Assembly: GCF_001187865.1 (NCBI RefSeq)
Contig: NZ_LGIT01000009.1
Location: 806,001 to 870,000, forward strand
DNA from: Klebsiella sp. RIT-PI-d
Lineage (GTDB): Bacteria > Pseudomonadota > Gammaproteobacteria > Enterobacterales > Enterobacteriaceae
Direction of reading: 5' to 3'
DNA: 64,000 nucleotides
Below are positions 57,607 through 64,000 of the stretch, piece after piece. Every line of letters begins with the position of its first letter. Within the stretch, counting starts at the first letter, position 1. The translations under genes were made by a program, and so were the position numbers. The notes beneath the pieces were generated by a model. It did no database searches. It was not told the origin of the DNA and worked only from the letters and a program-made list of their open reading frames with translations.

Positions 57607-58026
57607 ATGACAAAGCTCGAGGAATTGAAAAGCATTTATCCTGGTACACTTGTCTGGCACTTTGGCGATAGCCCAAAACTTGCTGACGAACTCGTTCAAC
57701 TGGTTCTGAGTGGGATTAAAACAGCAACCTGCTGTTCGAAAAATTCTTTTCAGCGTGAATATGAACGAGGCGAAGCTCCCTGCGCTGGAAGTTACAATAT
57801 CATTCTTGACGGAACCTGGCATCCAATGTGCGTGATTCAGACTGTCAGGTTGCAGAACATTCGCTTTTGTGAAATGACGAGCAAACTCGCTAGCAAAGAC
57901 GGCGAAGGGGATTTAAGTCTGGAATACTGGAAGGAAGGCCACAAACGTTATTTTGAACGTGAAGGTACTTATTCTGAGGAAATGGAACTAGTCTATGAGG
58001 AGTTAGAGCTTACCGAGATTTTGTAA
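57607..58026 (+). CDS. ASCH-domain protein (YqfB/RNA-binding type)
   Basis: 139 aa. WHFGDSPKLADELVQLVLSG, IKTATCCSKNSFQREYERGE and IQTVRLQNIRFCEMTSKLAS form the ASCH fold; the end is SLEYWKEGHKRYFEREGTYS. Members of this length bind nucleotides or RNA, and some are N4-acetylcytidine amidohydrolase-like. The gene stands alone between the RpiR gene and a repeat copy. Confidence 0.85.
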   Translation: MTKLEELKSIYPGTLVWHFGDSPKLADELVQLVLSGIKTATCCSKNSFQREYERGEAPCAGSYNIILDGTWHPMCVIQTVRLQNIRFCEMTSKLASKDGEGDLSLEYWKEGHKRYFEREGTYSEEMELVYEELELTEIL

Positions 58027-58027
58027 A

Positions 58028-58094
58028 ATTCCGCTTCTGGCACAGAGCGGATGTGTAACCTTAGTAAGGTCTGCTGTGAGTGGGAAGCAGACGT
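58028..58094 (+). repeat. Twin-hairpin repeat, full copy with compensatory change
   Basis: The left hairpin is TTCCGCTTCTGGCACAGAGC followed by GGAT. The right hairpin has GTCTGCT and AGCAGAC, so both arms changed together (C to T and G to A) and the stem is kept. Confidence 0.8.
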
Positions 58095-58216
58095 TATAGC
58101 TGAAAAAAAATACATATGATTATTAATATCTTTAGAAATACAAAAAAATATCTGATTGTGATATAAATAGGATTTAAAACACTGCATAGTAAAATTGTCG
58201 AACTGACTAACAGTAT

Positions 58217-58242
58217 AAATCCCCTCATGGTAGAGGGGATTT
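58217..58242. terminator. Terminator after the NACHT gene
   Basis: AAATCCCCTC pairs perfectly with GAGGGGATTT (6-base loop). T-rich bases follow on both strands. It lies 31 bases after the stop of the NACHT gene. Confidence 0.78.
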
Positions 58243-58272
58243 TAAAAATAGAGCCATACTTCTAACCGACGT

Positions 58273-61200
58273 TTAATGAATTGGCCCCGCTAGCACATCA
58301 AGTAGCGAGTGAACCACTGGTCTCACAAATGTAGATAGCGCATCAAAGCCATGAGCAGGAATTACTGGGCTTCTATTTCTCTCGTTAAGTAAATTAAGAC
58401 ATAGCTCTTGTGTATCCATTTCTAGCTTACCTGTCGAGGATAAATATCTTGATATACTAGAAATTTCACTTTCTGTTGGATGCGATATTAGCCACGTACT
58501 GATCAAACTCACAAACTCACTATCACTGCCAATCCTAGATTTCAGTGCATAGTTAATTCTATCCTGAAAATCCCATACAGAGGTATAACTTCGATTTATC
58601 ATATTTTTTACAAGAACACCAAGTTGCTCTGCTTCAAATCTTGATGCAGCAAAAATTATAGGTACAGCGTACTCTCTAAGTGTGTATAAATCACTTAACA
58701 ATGTTTTAGCAACGCAATCCAGGCTAGAATCGTGCGGGCTGTAAATAGCCATTGCAGCTACGCCATATTGATAATCGCAATCATGCAATATTTTTCGTAA
58801 TTGATTTAATAAATCAGCGTTGCCACCAAAATGCTCGCGCAAGATATATGCTGCTTCAAAATAGCTTTGATATGCTTGCCATGTGTCATGGGCATTTTTA
58901 TCCTTGAGGTGGTTTATAACTGATAGACAATGGCGTAAAAGTAAATCACTCTTTGGTAGTTCCTTAGCTAATATCAGTAACTCTTGAGAAGCAAGCAAGT
59001 TTGTGGTTTTTTCACAATATTTAATAAATTCTAGCCGCAGTGATGAGTTGGCTGAAATGTATGGTGCTATAATAGCAAAATAGTGAGGTTCAGAAGTGAA
59101 ACTATTTAGTCTGGATACAAAATTCCGATCAAAGTTCTTATCTAATTCATCCCAGTTCTCGGCAATCAATCTAAGTAATGATTGAGATTCCCTGCCATAA
59201 CAACCCAGAGAAATATCTAAAGGTTTATCATTCCATTTAAGAGGCACGAATTGTTTTGTAGCGCCATAAGCAATAAGGCCAGCAAAAGCTGCAGCTCGAC
59301 GTTCATCATGATCCGGACCGACGGAATTCGAATCAATAATTAATTTTTCAATTACTTTTTGACGATTGTTATCTGTTGGCAACAATGCTTGATAATTTTT
59401 TATAGCGCCATGAATTTTTAACAGCCCATCGGCTTCGTGATCATATTTCCCAAGAATTTTCTTTGCGGTATCATTGCGATCAAACTCATTTGATGCCGCG
59501 TCTATTATTTGTTGTCGCATTGTTATAGTAAGCGAGCCAACTTTTTCAGCGATTTTTTGATGAATATATGATTCATCATTATACACTGATGCTAGCAGTG
59601 CAATTGGAGGGCGGCATCCATTAAGCTTTGAAAGAGCATACTCCTTGACCCTAGGTTCATTTGGAAATAATGCGATTAAATTATTTGAACCAGAAAATGC
59701 ATCATCTGGCTCGGATAGAATCTTGCAAATTAGAAGGTCAATAATTTCTTTTTCTGACTCAATATTTAGCTGACTGAAAGCAGAAATCAAAAGATCGCTT
59801 CTGACTTTTTCATTGGATTTAATGATCCTAAGAAGCTCTTGAATACATATACCTCGTTCGAACATTTTAGGAAATAAGCTAACAACATGTAGTTTTCGTT
59901 TGTCCTCCCAATTGAGAATTTCTTGGATTAGATCTTTTACATCAGGATCGTTAGAGCTCTTCCCTTCTAATAAAGAGAACATTGCCCAATAAACTGAGAA
60001 ATCTTCTGAGGTTCTCACCTTATCTATCAGATGCTTCTTGATACGAGAGTCTTCAATATTACTATAAATTGGTTGCAGCCTATACTCATGATATTTTGAT
60101 TTCTCGGATGTGACCGCAATAACAAGCTGCTCACATATTTCAACATTCGCTTCAGAGAACTTAAGTAACCACTCCCAGTCATGGCTGAAATTCATGATAA
60201 ATGGGTGGTCTGATTTAATTTCGGTTAAAATCCATTTACAAATATCAGGGTTGTTTGCATCGCAACTCATGAGGTACTTCTGTGCAATTTCTTTGTCAAT
60301 TTGATCATGTTGGCTAGCGGTATTATTTAATGAGGAAAGACACACCATAATAATTTCATTATTATTCTGCCAACCTTGAAGCAAGCACTGCCCGACAAAC
60401 GCTCTATAATCATAATCTATTTCATCATGCCAACCTATAAAGATCAAAAGTGTTTTCATATCCTCAGCAGTATGAAAATTCAACTGTATTTTACACCAAA
60501 TTATACTCAGGAGGAGTGGCTTGTATTTCAAAGTCAATACATTAGTAAGTTGGTTGTTTAAGAATTGATTACCCGGCCAGCCCACTGCCAGAGCTTCCAA
60601 AACTATTCCGATAACCATTAAATCGTTGTCACCTCGAAGCAACGATATTAACCATTCCTCTACTTCAATATCCCCTTTATATATCACTGCTAGAGTATGT
60701 GCAGCTGTTCTAGAATTGATAACGCTGTCATTCTTTATACCTTGCTTCAGGATATTTAGCAAACAATCTGAGCGAGGCCATGACAATAATGCACGATAAA
60801 AATCCTGTAAATATTCATTGCTCCTAATTCCCCATTTCATGATGTTTGTGGATGTCTTTTCTCTCAGTGATGGGTTATAAATACCTTCAAGAGCAGCACC
60901 TAAATGTGCTCGCCGCTCGTTAATCCAACCACTTCCTGAAATTATATCAAAACTGCGTTCTGAAATTTTTATAGCTGTCGGCTTATTTATTTCGGCTCCC
61001 CCAAAAACCACATCAGAGAGAAGCAAACGACGATGCAGTGCTCCGATAGCGTCGTTCTCAGGTTCATCAATCACCCTAACAATTTTCTCAGCTTCAGATC
61101 TTCTATTATTTCTAGAAATTAAATCTCCAAATACACTCCTCCAGCGATAGTTGCTAGCATTTTCTCGAACAAAACCCAAAATACGTTCTATAGGCCAACC

Positions 61201-63216
61201 ATGAATATGAACGGATGCAAGATATTCTTCTATGCTCGCATGAACAAACCCTACTTCTCCACGCCCTTTTTCTACAAGCAGTCCCATTGTTTCGGAATTA
61301 ACGGCTAGAATCTCACTAGCAACTTCCAAAGCCTCACGAGAAGAGTAGGAGAATCCCTCAGGATCCGTTAGAAAGTTTTTAATACATTTTCGAGCTAATT
61401 GTATGGGATAACCTGCATCACCTCCTTCTGAGCGGATCTCAAAAGCAAGGGCTGCAAGCGCCTCACGACGAACATCCGTTGAAGCTGCTATAGAAAATCG
61501 AGGAATCACATCACCAGCAGCTGTGGCCCGGCTATATGGATGAAGTTCTAACAGTAACTCTGTTAATTGGTTTAGTGCTTGAGCTTTGTTCAATGGCAAA
61601 ACTAATTGACGTACAGCGAGTGCAATTAGCCCTAACAATAGCAGAGGTGTTTCTGCTAATGTCGCCAATCCCCTCCCTTTGTTTAACTCCGTAAAAAATC
61701 TATTTGTTTGCCAGAGCACAGATTCATAAGAGGGTAGGGTATTATTCTGATCCATATTTCTTGAAAACCATATGGTTGCTATTTCCCTTTGCTGCAATTT
61801 CGATAAAGGTGCTAGATGCCCGACAGCCCAGTAGTCAGGTATACCACCTATTTTCGATAGCCCCCCAGGGCGAGCGCTAATTATAATAGGAATGTTATGT
61901 GCAGAGACTATAGTTAGCATTACTTGCAAAGTTGTGCGGGCAGCCTGCTCATTTGCCCACTCATCAAGTCCATCAACAAAAAGAACCACACGTGACTCAT
62001 CAATAGCTTTATCTATCAAAGAGACTAAATCTGCAGTTAGTTGCTGTTGCCATGTTGCACGAAGCAACTCTTTAATGCCAACTGCTTCGGCATTGGCTTC
62101 AGTTAGTCGCACCCATTTTGCGAATGAGATAAATAAAGGTAGGTGAAGTCCCCATTTTTTAGCTACATCAGAAAATCGCTCCTGTTCGCCAAGAAGATCA
62201 AGTGCCATGCATCTCAATACAGTACTTTTACCTGTTCCAGCTTGCCCAATTATGGCAATTCTATCCGACTCAGCCAGCCATTTTGCGATAGGGGTACGGC
62301 GATACTGCTCGGTTTGAAGATTTTCTTCGGTCTTTAGTTGTGAAATTGTTTCTTTTGGCTGGTGCTCACGCCTTGGTGCGGCTAATTCACTCTCCTTTTT
62401 TTGTACTATGTAGTTTATTGAACTTTCTTTCAATAGAACGTCTGGCACCGAAAAACGTTCTAGTAGTGAGATGGGAACGGAAGGTTGATCTGAAAATGGC
62501 GATGGTGTATTTACAGGGATTTTATCAAGAAGCTCAAACCCGGCTTGATAAACCCGCTGCAACTGAGCTCTTACCTGATGGATTTCTCCCCCATCTAGCT
62601 TTTGGAGATGATGTTTATCTATTGTATCGCCAAAAAAGTTTTTCGCACATTCGCGGCCAAAAAACTCCAGAACTATGTCAGGGTGTTCACGTAATAATGA
62701 ACTTAAATCATGACCACCAAGTACTATTAAAGAAATTCCTTGGGCTCGAAAAAACTTAGCTTGTTCTTCTATCGCATCCTGCAAATTGACATCATCGACG
62801 GCGCATTGTACTGCAATATAAAAGACATCTGTTTTACGTGACCATTCTCCATTTAGGAAGGTCGAACAGGCATCTTTTAAATTAGTGGAAGTATATTTGT
62901 TGTAACACTTAGCTTGCCATGTATTATATCTACTGTTGCGTTTGCGAGCAAAAATATCTATACCTTGTTGGGCTTGACCAGTTCGACCATATAAACTATG
63001 GGATTCTACATCTGCATCCTTACCAGCTAGCCGATAACATAGTTTCTCAAAGTTTACCCAGCGCAATTCACCGAATGGTAGTACCTGTGAAACTGTCTGA
63101 ACTGGGATAAAATGTGGCACGTGGCTAGCTGGTGCTGTAATAGCATTTTCTTTCTTTTTTTGTTCCATAAATTGGTGCCCCTCCAATTGAAATGGTTCAG
63201 CATTCATGCGATTCAT
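58273..63216 (-). CDS. Large Mrr-nuclease/NACHT STAND NTPase, candidate antiphage (Avs/bNACHT class)
   Basis: 1,647 aa. Residues about 45-200 form an Mrr/restriction-endonuclease-like domain: FGELRWVNFEKLCYRLAG, then GID (85-87) and QAK (101-103) as the D and QxK of the PD-(D/E)xK core. The NACHT NTPase follows: Walker A IIGQAGTGKSTVLR (324-331 core), Walker B VVLFVDGLDEW (410-420) and the sensor IIISARPGG. About 1,100 residues of helical repeats, typical of STAND sensors, make up the rest. Avs and bNACHT proteins of this plan detect phage proteins and then cut DNA. An ATG at 63168 behind GGAGGGG is an alternative start. AT-rich; stand-alone; flanked by two repeat copies. Confidence 0.85.
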   Translation of the reverse strand: MNRMNAEPFQLEGHQFMEQKKKENAITAPASHVPHFIPVQTVSQVLPFGELRWVNFEKLCYRLAGKDADVESHSLYGRTGQAQQGIDIFARKRNSRYNTWQAKCYNKYTSTNLKDACSTFLNGEWSRKTDVFYIAVQCAVDDVNLQDAIEEQAKFFRAQGISLIVLGGHDLSSLLREHPDIVLEFFGRECAKNFFGDTIDKHHLQKLDGGEIHQVRAQLQRVYQAGFELLDKIPVNTPSPFSDQPSVPISLLERFSVPDVLLKESSINYIVQKKESELAAPRREHQPKETISQLKTEENLQTEQYRRTPIAKWLAESDRIAIIGQAGTGKSTVLRCMALDLLGEQERFSDVAKKWGLHLPLFISFAKWVRLTEANAEAVGIKELLRATWQQQLTADLVSLIDKAIDESRVVLFVDGLDEWANEQAARTTLQVMLTIVSAHNIPIIISARPGGLSKIGGIPDYWAVGHLAPLSKLQQREIATIWFSRNMDQNNTLPSYESVLWQTNRFFTELNKGRGLATLAETPLLLLGLIALAVRQLVLPLNKAQALNQLTELLLELHPYSRATAAGDVIPRFSIAASTDVRREALAALAFEIRSEGGDAGYPIQLARKCIKNFLTDPEGFSYSSREALEVASEILAVNSETMGLLVEKGRGEVGFVHASIEEYLASVHIHGWPIERILGFVRENASNYRWRSVFGDLISRNNRRSEAEKIVRVIDEPENDAIGALHRRLLLSDVVFGGAEINKPTAIKISERSFDIISGSGWINERRAHLGAALEGIYNPSLREKTSTNIMKWGIRSNEYLQDFYRALLSWPRSDCLLNILKQGIKNDSVINSRTAAHTLAVIYKGDIEVEEWLISLLRGDNDLMVIGIVLEALAVGWPGNQFLNNQLTNVLTLKYKPLLLSIIWCKIQLNFHTAEDMKTLLIFIGWHDEIDYDYRAFVGQCLLQGWQNNNEIIMVCLSSLNNTASQHDQIDKEIAQKYLMSCDANNPDICKWILTEIKSDHPFIMNFSHDWEWLLKFSEANVEICEQLVIAVTSEKSKYHEYRLQPIYSNIEDSRIKKHLIDKVRTSEDFSVYWAMFSLLEGKSSNDPDVKDLIQEILNWEDKRKLHVVSLFPKMFERGICIQELLRIIKSNEKVRSDLLISAFSQLNIESEKEIIDLLICKILSEPDDAFSGSNNLIALFPNEPRVKEYALSKLNGCRPPIALLASVYNDESYIHQKIAEKVGSLTITMRQQIIDAASNEFDRNDTAKKILGKYDHEADGLLKIHGAIKNYQALLPTDNNRQKVIEKLIIDSNSVGPDHDERRAAAFAGLIAYGATKQFVPLKWNDKPLDISLGCYGRESQSLLRLIAENWDELDKNFDRNFVSRLNSFTSEPHYFAIIAPYISANSSLRLEFIKYCEKTTNLLASQELLILAKELPKSDLLLRHCLSVINHLKDKNAHDTWQAYQSYFEAAYILREHFGGNADLLNQLRKILHDCDYQYGVAAMAIYSPHDSSLDCVAKTLLSDLYTLREYAVPIIFAASRFEAEQLGVLVKNMINRSYTSVWDFQDRINYALKSRIGSDSEFVSLISTWLISHPTESEISSISRYLSSTGKLEMDTQELCLNLLNERNRSPVIPAHGFDALSTFVRPVVHSLLDVLAGPIH

Positions 63217-63466
63217 ATCAATGCTACCTTTTATGAGGCATAAAATACCGAATTACATTCTTTCAGTCGAAGATAATTTACCAACTAACACGTGATGATT
63301 TTGTGGCTTTAGTCATGTCCGCTCCTGGCACACAGCAGACCCTCTGATGCGCGGTAAAGTGAGCTATAAGCGAAGACAAACCCAGCTATGCGGCTGCAAA
63401 ATGCGAAGGAACTGGTCATCTGCGGTGATACACAAGAAACGGCATACTGTCAGTCTTGCGTATTGA
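63217..63466. other. Upstream region of the NACHT gene with a repeat
   Basis: This AT-rich promoter region is followed by a repeat copy and about 80 bases of unassigned DNA before the DapA-family gene, which points the same way. Confidence 0.4.
63316..63378 (+). repeat. Twin-hairpin repeat, full but decayed copy
   Basis: The left half is TGTCCGCTCCTGGCACACAG followed by CAGACC. The right half is reduced to GAGCTATAAGCGAAGAC. It is the last copy in the window. Confidence 0.65.
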
Positions 63467-64000
63467 TCACTTCAGCTTCAGTAGATTTATGACATGCGCA
63501 ACATCCGCAATATCACCTGCCGATAACGGTTGCAGGGGACGAGGCAGACAATCCGTATCGGTAAATCCGAGCACACCGGCGGCGGCAGCAATAACGCGAA
63601 GGCTTCCGCCATGTTTACGGAACAGCGACCATAATGGCTCAAGGCGGGTTGTCAGGGCAGTAACGCGTTGATGATCCTGTGCCGCTGCTGCCTCAGTGAT
63701 CTGTTTTGCTGTTTCCGGAAACAGACCACCGCACACCGAATACCAGACTTCACAGCCGGCATTTAATCCTCTTCCGGCATCAGCATCGCCACTAATCCCA
63801 ATTGTTACGCCGGGGCGCAGATGTTGACGCAACGCATTCACTCGTTCGATCGCTGCGGCCGGGTGCTTCGGAACACCGGGGATTTTAACTGAGCGAATCC
63901 CCTCAAGTGACGAGAGACGACCGTGCAGTTCATCCGTAAAGGTAAAATGCGTGGTGCCTGGATTATCATAGATGCACACCGGTACAGACACGTGGCGGGT
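63467..64000 (-). CDS. Dihydrodipicolinate synthase (DapA) family protein, partial
   Basis: The C-terminal 177 or so residues are in the window and the frame is open to the right edge. VSVPVCIYDNPGTTHFTF holds the YxNP-type motif, and GIRSVKIPGV contains the Schiff-base lysine of the DapA/NAL class I aldolase family. GDADAGRGLNAGCEVWYSVC corresponds to the GxD..L..G segment. DapA itself differs in sequence, so this is probably a paralogue for another keto-acid, such as a sugar-acid aldolase or dehydratase. The substrate is unknown. Confidence 0.8.
   Translation of the reverse strand, partial: TRHVSVPVCIYDNPGTTHFTFTDELHGRLSSLEGIRSVKIPGVPKHPAAAIERVNALRQHLRPGVTIGISGDADAGRGLNAGCEVWYSVCGGLFPETAKQITEAAAAQDHQRVTALTTRLEPLWSLFRKHGGSLRVIAAAAGVLGFTDTDCLPRPLQPLSAGDIADVAHVINLLKLK

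Overview
The window looks like a chromosome segment of a member of the Enterobacteriaceae. From 1 to 21.4 kb it carries the conserved block cobB – potDCBA – pepT – roxA – phoQP – purB – hflD – mnmA – nudJ – rluE – icd, with proteins close in length and sequence to their E. coli counterparts. The E. coli genes ycfZ and ymfA, between cobB and potD, are absent, and the flexible gene content does not match E. coli K-12. An Enterobacter/Kosakonia/Cedecea-like genus is plausible, but the sequence alone does not settle it.

The conserved block is interrupted once. The spermidine/putrescine operon potABCD is split: potA-potB lie at 8.6-10.6 kb and potC-potD at 0.1-2.0 kb. The 6.6 kb between them holds two convergent cassettes. 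One is a + strand cell-surface cassette (NodB-type polysaccharide deacetylase, GT4 glycosyltransferase, VirK/YbjX protein) with a PhoP-box-like promoter. The other is a - strand metal/siderophore-type ABC importer (binding protein, FecCD permease, ATPase) whose promoter carries a Zur-box-like palindrome. A short relic of the original potB 3' end still overlaps the potC start, so the insertion point is visible.

Right of icd the sequence becomes a mosaic of accessory modules. It begins with a umuC fragment, probably a scar of an element that used icd. Next is a single-gene ATPase-DUF4435 protein resembling fused PARIS-type antiphage systems. A run of one- and two-gene modules follows, mostly divergent regulator/target pairs: WYL regulator/VOC protein, LysR/glutathione transferase, HxlR/alcohol dehydrogenase, LysR/MFS, MerR/DUF2938. 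There are also two paralogous alpha/beta hydrolases 18 kb apart, a Vat-like acetyltransferase and two ASCH proteins. Larger metabolic or transport units are a mesX-mesD core methionine synthase pair, a ytcA-mdtNOP-like tripartite efflux operon, an MscS/YbdG-like channel, and an anmK-murQ-MHS transporter operon divergent from an RpiR/MurR-type regulator. Near the right end is a large (about 1,640 aa) Mrr-nuclease/NACHT protein of the Avs/bNACHT antiphage class. The window ends inside a DapA-family gene.

A dispersed twin-hairpin repeat of about 70 bp (arms GTCCGCT/AGCGGAC, loops containing CTGGCAC and ATGAGCGA) occurs about 13 times between 21.9 and 63.4 kb, always between genes, always in the same orientation, and not in the conserved block. 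Several copies carry paired base changes that keep the stem. The two candidate defence genes lie at the two ends of this repeat-rich mosaic.
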